A stretch of DNA of 64,000 bases from Dyella sp. ASV24 (GCF_016428905.1 NZ_JAELTQ010000012.1:1-64000), one strand, 5' to 3'; positions 30,453 to 39,663 are shown, numbered from the stretch's first letter. Notes: generated by a model not told the origin, from the sequence alone. Numbers and translations: made by a program.

Positions 30453-30602
30453 TCAACGGACCACGGCGCAGGCCGGGCCGGGTTCCCGCTGCGCGGATGC
30501 GCGCTGCAACGGGCCTGCGACTGGTCGCCACATCGCCTGTCGTGGGCGAGGATCGAAAGCGTCGCTATCCACCTTCATCAGCCGGCCGGTATCGGCGTTC
30601 AT
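30453..30602 (-). CDS. Candidate small protein upstream of the assembly line
   Basis: A 49-codon frame beginning MNADTGRLMKVDSDAFDPR and ending 35 bp before the hybrid synthetase start. Its ATG at 30602 is preceded by a strong ribosome site (GGGGGAAGAAG), while the synthetase itself has none evident. It has no recognised domain and is not an MbtH-like protein, lacking that family's motifs. It could be a leader peptide, a small partner protein, or chance. The larger in-frame extension to 30773 has no comparable signal. Confidence 0.3.
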   Translation of the reverse strand: MNADTGRLMKVDSDAFDPRPRQAMWRPVAGPLQRASAQREPGPACAVVR

Positions 30603-31158
30603 GGCTTCTTCCCCCTGCACAAGCGTGGTTCGCATCACAGCGACATCGCATTCATCCCGTGGCGACCGTCGCTGTTTCCGCGGCGCGGGCCGATAGCGAC
30701 CCGATTGCACGTCGGCGGCGCCGTCCCCCGGAGCTGCATTCCGACGGGCGTTTCTGCTAACCCGGTGATACATCGGAACAGGGCTAGTCTCCGTCTCGCG
30801 TGCATGGGTGTGAATACGCCCAAAGCTGCAGACGTGTGCGAGGAATCAGATGCGACAGCGCCGACGGAATAGGCTGTTAGGGATAGCGTTGGCGTGATGT
30901 CGCGGCAGCTGTTGCCGCGACGCAGGAAGGCTCGACAGTGGGTTGGTCGAAAAGTGATACAGGGATGTAACAGGTGCAGCGTTGCCGCCCATACGCACGC
31001 GCTTTTTTTCTCCCTCTCCCCTCCGGGGAGAGGGCTGGGGTGAGGGGCCAATCTCGCCCCATTGTTTCATCTTTCCCGTCTTTCCGACCTTCGCCCCTTT
31101 TACTGGGTGTACCTGAATGAAGGTGAGGAGAGCACTTCTTCAAGTAAGCCAATAAAAC
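30603..31158. other. Gene-free region upstream of the assembly line, with one solo repeat end
   Basis: This stretch should hold the promoter of the synthetase transcript, but I could not identify a convincing -35/-10 pair or an operator. At 31010-31083 lies a solo copy of the R1/R2 end module: GGGGAGAGGG palindrome, then GTTTCATCTTT and a CCCGTC end. Just beyond it, about 31087-31118, is a second short motif (CCTTTTACTGGGTG..) that resembles one at about 34767-34790. Confidence 0.5.
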
Positions 31159-32004
31159 CTACGGCGCCTGAAAGGCAAACAACCAAAGAATCGCCCCCTG
31201 TGCCGGCGTACCACGCCAAGTGACGGAATAGGTGCCAGCGGCGTCAACCTGCCGAACAGCGACCGCCCCCTGCACGCCACTGTTGGGTGGCAGATGCAGG
31301 TAACTGTCGATGACTTTGAAGCCCTCACTGGGAACAGCCGTCATCGAGTAGATGTATGCATCGCCCAGCCATACGGCGACCAGCGTGGCTGGGCCGGTCG
31401 TTGTTACCGTGCCGCTGGTCAGCAAGCTGTTGGTGGTGTCCGGGCTGCCCACCATGCCTTGCCAGGCGCGCGCCAGCTTGTTGGCCGCGCGGGCGGGTAC
31501 GCTGGGTGTCGGGTAGTTCTGGGCGACGTCCTGCAATTTGCCGGCGTGCAGGATCTCGATGAACGGCATGGTGATTTCGCCATTGGGCGAACCGGCTTTC
31601 ACAACCTCCACCGTGTGGTGTTTGCCGCCGTGCGCGCCGATGGCAAGGTAGGCACGGGCGTTGAAGCGGCCGTCGTAGCCGTCATACGTTACCGGGTCGC
31701 CGATGCGCTTCCAGGTGTTGGCGTAGCTGTCGGTGGGGTCGGCGTCGTTGTCGGCATGACCTGCCACCAGTACGAGGAACGAGCTGCCTTCCTCCTGCGT
31801 GTGTATCGCCGCGGTGACGGCGGGCGAGCTGCCGTCGCTTTCGGACTGGGTGAGCATGGTGTGCGCACCGAGCATTGGCGCTATCTGCATGACCGGCACG
31901 GCGTTATCGGCGACTGCGGGGAGGGCAAAGGCGAGGAGCAGCATGAGTACGGCGGCCCGGTGCCTGGGAGGGCAGGCATGAAACGAGGAGAAACCGGCTT
32001 GCAT
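31159..32004 (-). CDS. Hypothetical secreted protein
   Basis: About 281 residues from the ATG at 32004, chosen because AGGAGAA lies at ideal distance before it and a signal peptide follows; the frame continues to 32091. Residues about 15-33 are hydrophobic and end ALPAVADNAV, a plausible Sec cleavage site, so export is expected. The mature part is rich in Gly, Thr, Ala and Val with no Cys, and has beta-strand-like segments such as SSFLVLVAGHADND and ATLVAVWLGDAYI. I recognise no family. It lies between the assembly line and a divergent J-domain gene, and may be a cell-surface or extracellular factor. Confidence 0.7.
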   Translation of the reverse strand: MQAGFSSFHACPPRHRAAVLMLLLAFALPAVADNAVPVMQIAPMLGAHTMLTQSESDGSSPAVTAAIHTQEEGSSFLVLVAGHADNDADPTDSYANTWKRIGDPVTYDGYDGRFNARAYLAIGAHGGKHHTVEVVKAGSPNGEITMPFIEILHAGKLQDVAQNYPTPSVPARAANKLARAWQGMVGSPDTTNSLLTSGTVTTTGPATLVAVWLGDAYIYSMTAVPSEGFKVIDSYLHLPPNSGVQGAVAVRQVDAAGTYSVTWRGTPAQGAILWLFAFQAP

Positions 32005-32137
32005 GGGCGCATTCTCCTGTCGTATTGGAACGATATTGTGATTCGGTTTATGTCGTGTCAAGCTCGCAAAGTGCTTCGAATAGACGGCCAAACGATGTAG
32101 AAATACTGGCGAATGTTCGACGGAAGATCCTTGTGGG

Positions 32138-32896
32138 ATGACGGTTCGACGCCATGGTTGGGGGACGGTGGTGACGCACGAAACCGACTTTCTCGATCTC
32201 TATCGCCGCCTGGGCATTGACCCTGGCTGTGACCTGGCCGAGCTGAAACAGGCTTATCGCAGGCATGTTGCCGCCTTGCATCCCGATCGACATCAGGGGC
32301 GCCCGGTTGATCCTCGCGCCGCGGCACGGCTGCAGCGGCTCACGGCACAGTACGGTGCGGCGATGGAGTTTCATCGCCGACACGGCCGATTGCCGGGAGC
32401 GCCGCATACGGCGTCCGCTGGTGGAGCGGTCGGGTCTGTTGGTCGGCCTGGCGCAACCCATGGGGTTGATGATCCCTTTGTTGCCCGGCGCAACCCTGGT
32501 TCTCAAACTCATGTGCCGCATGAGGCGTCGTCTCCCCCAAGGTCGCGTTCACGCGGGAAGCTTGTCGCTTTGCTGGTCATCGGTGCGCTGGTCGTGCTGG
32601 GCTGGACCGCGCATGAAGCCTCGTTGACAAACACTTCTGATAGTTCCGACGAAGATGTTTCCACCCCAGTGGACTCTGCGGGTGTTTCGCACGAAACGGC
32701 AGCGACAGAAGCCGTACTGCATGTCGGCATGTCCACGGATGATGTGCGCGCGCTGGAAGGCGAACCAGTCGCCATGCATGGCGACCTATGGGAGTACGGG
32801 CCGTCGTGGGTCCGTTTCGACCATGACGAAGTGGTCGAGTGGCACAGCTCACCCTTGCGGCCACTGCGAACGGATACGGGCGTGACTACGCATTGA
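32138..32896 (+). CDS. J-domain protein with one membrane segment
   Basis: Up to 252 residues. A J-domain occupies about residues 16-80, with LDLYRRLGIDPG and the essential HPD tripeptide in ALHPDRH, so it should stimulate an Hsp70 ATPase. A low-complexity stretch follows, then one transmembrane helix (KLVALLVIGALVVLGW, about 140-156). The C-terminal 80 residues contain VGMSTDDVRALEGEPV and LWEYGPSWVRF, like SmpA/OmlA or DUF2845-type beta modules. A GTG at 32171 with a GGGGGA ribosome site may be the real start and would remove 11 residues. It is divergent from the secreted protein and converges on the sugar transferase. Confidence 0.8.
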   Translation: MTVRRHGWGTVVTHETDFLDLYRRLGIDPGCDLAELKQAYRRHVAALHPDRHQGRPVDPRAAARLQRLTAQYGAAMEFHRRHGRLPGAPHTASAGGAVGSVGRPGATHGVDDPFVARRNPGSQTHVPHEASSPPRSRSRGKLVALLVIGALVVLGWTAHEASLTNTSDSSDEDVSTPVDSAGVSHETAATEAVLHVGMSTDDVRALEGEPVAMHGDLWEYGPSWVRFDHDEVVEWHSSPLRPLRTDTGVTTH

Positions 32897-32997
32897 TGGC
32901 TGACTGCACGGGTCGCCAGGCGGCTGCTACGGGAGATCTGCGGTAGGTCAGATCGCATCGTGAGCTTCCACCACCCGGCGGCCGGTGCAGTCAGTAC

Positions 32998-34398
32998 TCA
33001 GCGTGCTCCGCGGCCGAACAGCACCACTTCCACGGTCTGGATCAAGATGAGCATGTCCAGCAGAAGGTTGTGGTTCTTCACGTAGAACAGGTCGTACTTA
33101 AGCTTTTCTGCGGCCTCTTCCACGGTCGCACCGTAGGGATAGCTGAGCTGCGCCCAGCCGGCGAGGCCGGGCTTCAGGCAATGGCGTAGGCTGTAATAGC
33201 GGATCTGAGTGGCGAGATCGGCAACGAACTGGGGCCGCTCCGGGCGAGGGCCGACGATGCTCATATCGCCTTTCAGCACGTTCCACAGTTGCGGCAGTTC
33301 ATCAATGCGCAGCTTGCGGCTGATCCGGCCGACGCGGGTGACGCGGTCATCGTTCTTGGCGGCCCAGCGGGCCACGCCGTCGCGCTCTGCATCCGTGCGC
33401 ATGCTGCGGAACTTCATCAGAAGGAAGGTGCGCCCGTGTGCGCCGACGCGCTCCTGGCGATAGAGGATGGGCTGGCCAGCGCCGGACTCGATGCGGATGG
33501 CTAGCACCTCCAGCAGCATCAACGGCCAGCAGAGCAGCAGGAGCAGGGTAGCTGCGCCGAGATCGAAGCAGCGCTTGCTCAACTGGCGCAGCGGCGTGGC
33601 GTTGAAACCGCCGGAGAACACCAGCCACGACGGGTCGAGAATGGTCAGTTGCAGGCGACCGGATTCACGCTCAAAGAACGATGTGAGATCGGTGATGGTG
33701 ATGCCCAGCTGGCGGCATTCGAGCAAGTCGTCCATCGGCAGGTGGCCGCGACGGTCGTCCACACCCACTACGACCTCGTCGATCTGCTCGCGCTGCACGA
33801 AGACATGCAAGGGCATGTGGGTACGGATGAGGTGATCTTCTGGCACGGCGACCGTCTCGTTGGCGCGGGGCATGTAGCCCACCACGCAGAAACCACGGCG
33901 ATCGGTGCGTCGGCGCATCTGGTTGTGGATCTGCGCTGCGCGGCTGCCGGCGCCAAGAATCAGCACGCGGCGCTTCAACGCCTCCACCTCCACCAGGTGC
34001 AGGAACAGCATGCGTAGACCAAGCACCAAGATAAAACCCAGCGCCAGTGCGATCGCCAGTACGCCACGGCCGACGTAGGCCTGGGGAACGATGTAGTAGC
34101 CGACGACCAGCAGGATACCGCCCAGCACGAAGGCAACGAACTGGCGCGCCACGAGCCCGAAGCGCGTCATGCGGATGTGCGCCTGGTACTGACCCAGAGC
34201 CATCATGCCCATCAGGATGATGACGGCGAACACCAGCGAGCGCTGTGACAGATGCACGGTGAACTCAGCGAGTTCATCGGGGTTGTAGGCATAGCGGAGA
34301 TACGTGGCAAGCGTCAGCGACAGGGCCAGGAGCACCAGCTCGCAGAAGCCGAGTAGCACTAGCCAACGCATGGATTGACGGCGTAGAAAACGAAGCAT
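32998..34398 (-). CDS. Initiating undecaprenyl-phosphate sugar phosphotransferase
   Basis: A 466-residue polyprenyl-phosphate hexose-1-phosphate transferase that starts glycan repeat units by putting the first sugar phosphate on the lipid carrier. The N-terminus has about four to five membrane helices, the middle has a Rossmann-like VLILGAGSRAAQI, and the C-terminal catalytic domain has the hallmarks LMKFRSMRTDAE, LRIDELPQLWNVLKGDMS and VGPRPERP, then KPGLAGWAQ. The pattern is of the EpsB/XrtA-associated type (TIGR03013-like), and also of WcaJ/GumD. It is separated by about 430 bp from the phosphopantetheinyl transferase upstream. Its presence shows that the locus makes a lipid-linked polysaccharide. 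Confidence 0.93.
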   Translation of the reverse strand: MLRFLRRQSMRWLVLLGFCELVLLALSLTLATYLRYAYNPDELAEFTVHLSQRSLVFAVIILMGMMALGQYQAHIRMTRFGLVARQFVAFVLGGILLVVGYYIVPQAYVGRGVLAIALALGFILVLGLRMLFLHLVEVEALKRRVLILGAGSRAAQIHNQMRRRTDRRGFCVVGYMPRANETVAVPEDHLIRTHMPLHVFVQREQIDEVVVGVDDRRGHLPMDDLLECRQLGITITDLTSFFERESGRLQLTILDPSWLVFSGGFNATPLRQLSKRCFDLGAATLLLLLCWPLMLLEVLAIRIESGAGQPILYRQERVGAHGRTFLLMKFRSMRTDAERDGVARWAAKNDDRVTRVGRISRKLRIDELPQLWNVLKGDMSIVGPRPERPQFVADLATQIRYYSLRHCLKPGLAGWAQLSYPYGATVEEAAEKLKYDLFYVKNHNLLLDMLILIQTVEVVLFGRGAR

Positions 34399-34829
34399 CC
34401 GATTCCCCCCACTTCCCCTTTGTAGCCACGTCCGATGGCTGAAACGAGGCTAACGCGCCGCCTTCATGCGTGTCGATGCAACTAACGGTTTACCGATGGC
34501 ACAGCCTGTTCGGCTGTCTCAGGGGTGTTACATGCGGAAGCTTGGCTGACGTGCGCGGCCGCATGATTCAGAGCCTGTCGCCGATCTGGCTTGAGCGTCT
34601 TTCATTCCTCACCGTCATTCCGGCGAAGGCCGGAATCCAGCAGCCGCTACGCCAGGTTTTCGCGAAGTAATTCGAGGAATGCCACTGACTATCGAGCACG
34701 ATCAACGAAGTCGCTACTGGATGAGCGGCCATTCGGCTGTTGAAAAGCGCTTCCGGCCCTTGCCCCTTTTTTGGGTGCGCCGGAATGACAGTAAGGGCGA
34801 AGAGCTAAGCGGGAATCGTGGAAAAGCGC
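34399..34829. other. Intergenic region with REP-like hairpin
   Basis: No gene is seen. A short hairpin at 34617-34636, ATTCCGGC-GAAG-GCCGGAAT, with flanking CGTC and CCAG, is the REP-like core also found inside R1 and R2. A second partial motif (GCGCCGGAATGACAG) is at about 34779-34793. These hairpins could act as transcript ends between the two gene sets. Confidence 0.6.
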
Positions 34830-35585
34830 TCAGAGGTGATGCAGCGAGTAATGCTCGATGTCGCCGCTTACGGCGAGAGATCCCAGCCAGCCAACCGGCA
34901 TCGATAGCGAGAGCAGACGGCAGGGCGATGCATCCCTTGCCTCGTCGGGTGGGGCGATCAAGCCGTCGAGGTGTGCCTCGATGGAGGATGGCGGGGCGCG
35001 AAGGCCTACGCCGAAGGCCTTCAACAGGGCTTCCTTGCGTGTCCACAGGTCGAGCAGCGCGCGGCTGCGCGCTTCACCGTCGAGTTCCGACATCGCTGCG
35101 GCTTCCTGCGGTGTGCACAGCGTGCCGGCGATGTCGTGCAGCGGGGTGCGGGAAGGGAAGCCTTCGATGTCCACGCCAATGGCAGTGCCGTGGGCGATGG
35201 CTATGGCCACCATGGTGCCGCTGTGGCTGAGGCTCGTGCAGAGGCCGCTACCCGGCAACAGGGGTTGGCCGTGTGCTGAGCGCACCAGCTCCACCTCCGC
35301 TGGATCGACTTTCAGTGCCGCGCCCAATGCCACCCGCCAGAAGGCGTGGGCGATGGTGTAGGTGTCGTGGTCGAGCGCATGGCGGAAGCGCGCCGCACGA
35401 CTGGCCTCATAGGGCGAGAGCAGGTTTGCCGCATCGTCGCGCAAGGGCCACCACGGTGCACTGTCGAAGACGATGACGCGCGCTTCGCCCCCGGCGGGTG
35501 GAGCGAAACGGCAGGCGCGCAGCGCAGCAGCCACGCGGTGCGTGAAACGGGAGAACGTCATCTTCGGGAGGGTCACAGCGTGCAT
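34830..35585 (-). CDS. Sfp-type 4'-phosphopantetheinyl transferase
   Basis: A 251-residue enzyme expected to convert apo carrier domains into their holo form by moving phosphopantetheine from CoA to the carrier serine. Diagnostic motifs are LCTSLSHSGTMVAIAIA, IGVDIEGF with the metal-binding Asp and Glu, and WTRKEALLKAFGVGL. The length and motif spacing fit the Sfp/EntD family rather than AcpS. It follows the GMC oxidoreductase by 14 bp and lies in the nucleotide-sugar gene set, which ties the sugar and peptide halves of the locus together. It would service the four carrier domains of the two large synthetases. Confidence 0.93.
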   Translation of the reverse strand: MHAVTLPKMTFSRFTHRVAAALRACRFAPPAGGEARVIVFDSAPWWPLRDDAANLLSPYEASRAARFRHALDHDTYTIAHAFWRVALGAALKVDPAEVELVRSAHGQPLLPGSGLCTSLSHSGTMVAIAIAHGTAIGVDIEGFPSRTPLHDIAGTLCTPQEAAAMSELDGEARSRALLDLWTRKEALLKAFGVGLRAPPSSIEAHLDGLIAPPDEARDASPCRLLSLSMPVGWLGSLAVSGDIEHYSLHHL

Positions 35586-35599
35586 TCCATTGCCTCGTA

Positions 35600-37261
35600 C
35601 TACAAAAAGCCAGTCATCAACAGGACGCGCAGTTCATCGGCGAGGCGCAGGCTGAGGGCGACGATGGTGAAAGTGGGAAACGCCCAGCCGCCCGTAGGAA
35701 AGACCGAGCTGCCGGCAATGTGCAGGTTGTCCATGCCGTGCACTTTGCAGTCGCGATCCACCACGCCTTGTCCGGGGTCGTCGGACATGCGCGTTGTACC
35801 GATGTGGTGCGCCGTGCCGTGGATGTCGGGCTCCGCGCAACCTTCTTCGGCGAGCCAGGGGGCGAGGGCGAAATGTCCGTTGCACGAACGGGCGAGTTCG
35901 TTGCCAAACAGCGTGGCGGAACGGCGATAGGTGTGGTGGTCCAGTGACGTGAGGCGCCAGTCCACGCAAACTTTGCGCTGTCCGAGCACGTCGGTATCGT
36001 TGCTCAGTGTGATACGACTTTCGGGATTCGGCGCCTGCTCAAAATAGCCGACCAGCTCGACGTGACTGTTGCTTACCGCCGGTCGGTCCGTGAGCTTGTG
36101 GATGAAGGCCTTGGCGATGTCGCCGACACCCAGGCCGAGCTTCAGCGCGGTGAGTCCGAGGCTGGTTGGTGCGGTGATGGCCTCTCCGGCGGGCGCGTTG
36201 CGCAGCGCCTCGGACAGGCGCGCCTCCAACAGCGCGTTCTCATCCTGTACCGTTTTGCGCATGGCGGTGCGCAGTTCGCGCAGTGCGCGTATGCCGCGTG
36301 GAAGCGGACCCTCGACGCCAAAGGGATGTACACGGCCGTTGAGTACGCGCTGTGAGCGCTGGTAGGTCGGAGAGAGTGCGATCTCCGGGAACGACGAGGG
36401 AGCGTTTTTGCCACGCAGGCGTTCATAGGGGCGTGTGACGCGGTGTGGCTCGTCGGCCGTCAGTGTACCCAGCGTGCCGCTGGGATGATCCATGAAATAT
36501 CGGCCGACCACGTCCCGCTGGTTGCCAAGCCCCTCCTGCACAACGGAGTTGGACAGCAACAGCAGTCGCGCATTTTCGATGCCGCCGGAGGCCAACACGT
36601 AGTGCCGAGCCTGGACGCGTCCGCGATGACCGTTCAGCGAACCGATGATGGCTTCCCGCACGTGCACGCCATCGGCCGAAGGCATCAGTTCGAGCAGGTT
36701 GGCGTGCAGCAGCACCTTGATGTTGGGTGCGCGATCGAGTGTGTCGCGATACGCATCGCCAAACAGGATGCTGCAGCGCGCGAACAGCGGGTTGATGAGC
36801 TTGTCGTCATCGAACGGCAGTACCGTGCGCGCGGTAGGCGCGGTGAAGGTGCCCTCGGTGAAGGCGATATCGCCCAACTGGCAGAAGGTACGTGCGCGAG
36901 CGTAGTAAGGCTCCAGCTCGGCATAGCTGATGGGCCAGCCGCTGTGCGGAACCCAGTCGCGCGGTTTGAGGTCGTCGCTGCTCAGCGGAATGCAGCCGCC
37001 ACCCCACAGGTTGCAACTGCCGCCGAACACGCGCATGCGTGACGTGCCCGGGTCGAACTCCACATGGCCGGACGAGCTGCCTTCGCAGAGCGCCTGGCTG
37101 CGGTCCTCGCCGCCGAGTCCCCCGCTTTCGAGCAGGCACACTTGCACCGATGTGCCGATGAAACTGTGTGCAATGGCAATGCCGGCAGCGCCTGCGCCCA
37201 CGATGCACAGGTCGGCCTCCACATCCTTCGGATGCGCACTATCCAAGTAGTCGATGATCAC
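35600..37261 (-). CDS. GMC-family FAD-dependent oxidoreductase
   Basis: A 553-residue flavoprotein of the glucose-methanol-choline family. The FAD-binding start DLCIVGAGAAGIAIA is near residue 17-31. Further motifs are FGGSCNLWGGGC, VLASGGIENARLLL and the C-terminal HHIGTTRMSDDP, DNLHIAGSSVFPTGG. It would oxidise an alcohol to an aldehyde or ketone on a sugar, or on the polyketide-peptide. No signal peptide is visible. It lies 102 bp after the UDP-uronate epimerase and 14 bp before the phosphopantetheinyl transferase. A GATCCACG/CGTGGATC inverted pair (37276-37311) lies just upstream of its start. Confidence 0.88.
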   Translation of the reverse strand: MIIDYLDSAHPKDVEADLCIVGAGAAGIAIAHSFIGTSVQVCLLESGGLGGEDRSQALCEGSSSGHVEFDPGTSRMRVFGGSCNLWGGGCIPLSSDDLKPRDWVPHSGWPISYAELEPYYARARTFCQLGDIAFTEGTFTAPTARTVLPFDDDKLINPLFARCSILFGDAYRDTLDRAPNIKVLLHANLLELMPSADGVHVREAIIGSLNGHRGRVQARHYVLASGGIENARLLLLSNSVVQEGLGNQRDVVGRYFMDHPSGTLGTLTADEPHRVTRPYERLRGKNAPSSFPEIALSPTYQRSQRVLNGRVHPFGVEGPLPRGIRALRELRTAMRKTVQDENALLEARLSEALRNAPAGEAITAPTSLGLTALKLGLGVGDIAKAFIHKLTDRPAVSNSHVELVGYFEQAPNPESRITLSNDTDVLGQRKVCVDWRLTSLDHHTYRRSATLFGNELARSCNGHFALAPWLAEEGCAEPDIHGTAHHIGTTRMSDDPGQGVVDRDCKVHGMDNLHIAGSSVFPTGGWAFPTFTIVALSLRLADELRVLLMTGFL

Positions 37262-37363
37262 ACCAACCCCCTACGGATCCACGTCGTTTACTGCCGTGTT
37301 GATCGTGGATCAGGTCCTTGGCGTTTGGCTCAGTCGGTTTGGACTGGAGGTCGCCTTAGTCGA

Positions 37364-38374
37364 TCACACGCGGTAGTAGTCCTTGTACCAGCGTACAAAG
37401 TTGGCGACGCCAGTTTCTACCGACACCTGCGGCCTATAGCCAACGGCCTGTATCAGGTCCGTTACATCGGCTTCGGTGTCCGGCACGTCGCCGGGTTGCA
37501 GCGGAAGCATCTCCATGATGGCCTTTCGGCCGAGGCATGCTTCGAGTACTTCGATGTACTTCAGCAGCTCCACGGGGCGCTCGTTGCCGATGTTGAACAG
37601 GCGATACGGGGCAACGCCGCTGCTGGCGGGATCCGGCTGATTGCTGTCCCAGCGCTCGTCGATGGGAGGCACCTTGTCCAGCGTACGAATCACGCCTTCG
37701 ACGATGTCGTCGACGTAGGTGAAGCTGCGCTTGTGCTTGCCATGGTTGAAGACGCGAATCGGTTCGCCTGCAAGGATGGCGCGAGTGAACAGGAACAGCG
37801 CCATATCCGGGCGACCCCACGGGCCGTACACGGTGAAGAAGCGAAGGCCCGTGCATGGAATGCCGTACAGATGCGCGTAGCTGTGCGCCATCTGCTCGTT
37901 CGCTTTCTTGGTGGCAGCGTAGAGCGTGAGCGGATGCTCGGCGGACTTGTGCTCGGAGAAGGGCATGGCGGTGTTGGCGCCGTACACCGAGCTGGTGGAG
38001 GCGAACACGAGATGCTCGACACCGTGATGGCGACAGCCTTCCAGGATGTGCAGAAAACCGGTGACGTTGCTGCTGGTGTAGACGTGCGGATTCTGTGCGG
38101 CGTAGCGCACACCCGCCTGGGCCGCCAGATGGACGACACGCTGCGGGCGGTGCTCGGCAAACGCCCGCTCCATGGCGGCACGATCGGCCAGGTCGGCCTG
38201 GATATGCGTGTAGCCGGGATTGTCTGCAAAGCGCGCCAGTCGCGCCTTCTTCAAGGTGACGTCGTAGTAATCGTTGAGGTTGTCCAGGCCTACCACTTCG
38301 TCGCCGCGCTCAAGCAGACGCAGCGCAACGTGCGAACCGATGAAGCCTGCCGTACCGGTAACCAACACTTTCAT
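37364..38374 (-). CDS. UDP-uronate 4-epimerase (extended SDR)
   Basis: A 336-residue extended short-chain dehydrogenase, the length and pattern of UDP-glucuronate 4-epimerases. Features are the NAD-binding [13 protein letters not shown], the LDNLNDYYD loop, STSSVYG and the catalytic YAATK. Sequence before the end ([15 protein letters not shown]) is typical of this subgroup. It would turn UDP-glucuronate or UDP-N-acetylglucosaminuronate into the galacto form. It lies 11 bp after the UDP-sugar dehydrogenase, whose product is its likely substrate. Confidence 0.9.
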   Translation of the reverse strand: MKVLVTGTAGFIGSHVALRLLERGDEVVGLDNLNDYYDVTLKKARLARFADNPGYTHIQADLADRAAMERAFAEHRPQRVVHLAAQAGVRYAAQNPHVYTSSNVTGFLHILEGCRHHGVEHLVFASTSSVYGANTAMPFSEHKSAEHPLTLYAATKKANEQMAHSYAHLYGIPCTGLRFFTVYGPWGRPDMALFLFTRAILAGEPIRVFNHGKHKRSFTYVDDIVEGVIRTLDKVPPIDERWDSNQPDPASSGVAPYRLFNIGNERPVELLKYIEVLEACLGRKAIMEMLPLQPGDVPDTEADVTDLIQAVGYRPQVSVETGVANFVRWYKDYYRV

Positions 38375-38385
38375 GACGCAGTTCC

Positions 38386-39663
38386 TCAGAGCCGACCGTC
38401 GACCGCTTCGCGCGGCAGTACATATTTCACGTCATACACCACAGACGATCCTTTGCCGAACGCACGGATGCCTTCGGCTCCCCATGCCGTGAACTGGCGA
38501 TGGCCTACGGCGATGATCACGGCGTCGTAGTCGCCATGGTTGGGGGTTTCGATGGGAGTGAGCGCGTATTCGTGCTCGGCTTCGGCGGCATTGACCCAAG
38601 GGTCGTGCACGTCCACCTGAGCGTTGTAGCCGCGCAATGCCTGCACGATGTCGACCACGCGGGTGTTGCGCAGGTCGGGGCAGTTTTCCTTGAAGGCCAG
38701 GCCCAGGATCAGCACGCGCGCCCGCACGGGGTTGATGCCTTTGCGCACCATCAGGCGAATCACTTCACTGGCTACGTAAGGGCCCATGCCGTCGTTGGTG
38801 CGACGGCCAGCCAGGATGACATCGGGATGGTGGCCGACCTCCTGCGCCTTATGGGTGAGGTAGTACGGGTCCACGCTGATGCAGTGGCCGCCCACCAGGC
38901 CCGGCCGAAAGGGCAGGAAGTTCCATTTCGTGCCGGCAGCCTGCAATACCTCAAGCGTATCGATGCCGAGCTTGTTGAACAGGATGGAGAGGTCGTTGAC
39001 CAGGGCGATGTTGAGATCGCGCTGGGTGTTCTCGATCACTTTGGCGGCCTCGGCTACTTTCAGCGAGCTGGCCTTGTGCGTGCCGGCGGTGATGATGGAG
39101 CCGTAGAGGCGGTCCACAAAGTCAGCCGCCTCCGGTGTGGAGCCCGAGGTCACTTTAAGGATGCTGGTGACGCGATGCAGCTTGTCGCCTGGGTTGATGC
39201 GCTCCGGGCTGTAGCCGGCGAAGAAGTCGCGGTTGAACACCAGGCCCGAGCCTTTCTCGAGCAGGGGGACGCACACTTCTTCCGTGCAGCCGGGATACAC
39301 CGTGGACTCGTAAACCACGATGTCGCCGCGCTTGAGCACCTTCGCCAGGGTTTCGCTGGCGCGGATCAGCGGGGTCAGGTCGGGGCGCTTGGCCGAGTCA
39401 ATGGGCGTGGGCACGGTGACGATGTAGACGTTGCGGTCGGCCAGTGCCGACAGCTGCGAGGCGAAGCGCAGTTGTTTGGCTTCGGCCAGTTCGTCGTTGG
39501 TGACTTCGAGCGTGTGATCCACGCCGCTGCTGAGTTCGTCAATGCGCCGCTGATTGATGTCGAAACCGACGGTGTCGTAGTGCTTGCCGAACTCGACGGC
39601 CAGCGGCAGGCCAACGTAGCCGAGTCCAATGATGGCGAGCTTGGTGTCTTCCAGGTTCTGCAT
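38386..39663 (-). CDS. tviB: UDP-N-acetylglucosamine/UDP-glucose 6-dehydrogenase, TviB-like
   Basis: A 425-residue member of the UDP-glucose/GDP-mannose dehydrogenase family, which oxidises C6 of a UDP-hexose twice to give a UDP-uronic acid. The NAD site reads [18 protein letters not shown] and the catalytic Cys lies in [15 protein letters not shown]. Length and the first 20 residues closely match TviB/VipA of the Vi antigen pathway, which act on UDP-GlcNAc; choice of GlcNAc over glucose is inference. I chose the ATG at 39663 with GGAAGAA upstream; the open frame runs to 39765. It is the first gene of the set down to 34830. Confidence 0.88.
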   Translation of the reverse strand: MQNLEDTKLAIIGLGYVGLPLAVEFGKHYDTVGFDINQRRIDELSSGVDHTLEVTNDELAEAKQLRFASQLSALADRNVYIVTVPTPIDSAKRPDLTPLIRASETLAKVLKRGDIVVYESTVYPGCTEEVCVPLLEKGSGLVFNRDFFAGYSPERINPGDKLHRVTSILKVTSGSTPEAADFVDRLYGSIITAGTHKASSLKVAEAAKVIENTQRDLNIALVNDLSILFNKLGIDTLEVLQAAGTKWNFLPFRPGLVGGHCISVDPYYLTHKAQEVGHHPDVILAGRRTNDGMGPYVASEVIRLMVRKGINPVRARVLILGLAFKENCPDLRNTRVVDIVQALRGYNAQVDVHDPWVNAAEAEHEYALTPIETPNHGDYDAVIIAVGHRQFTAWGAEGIRAFGKGSSVVYDVKYVLPREAVDGRL

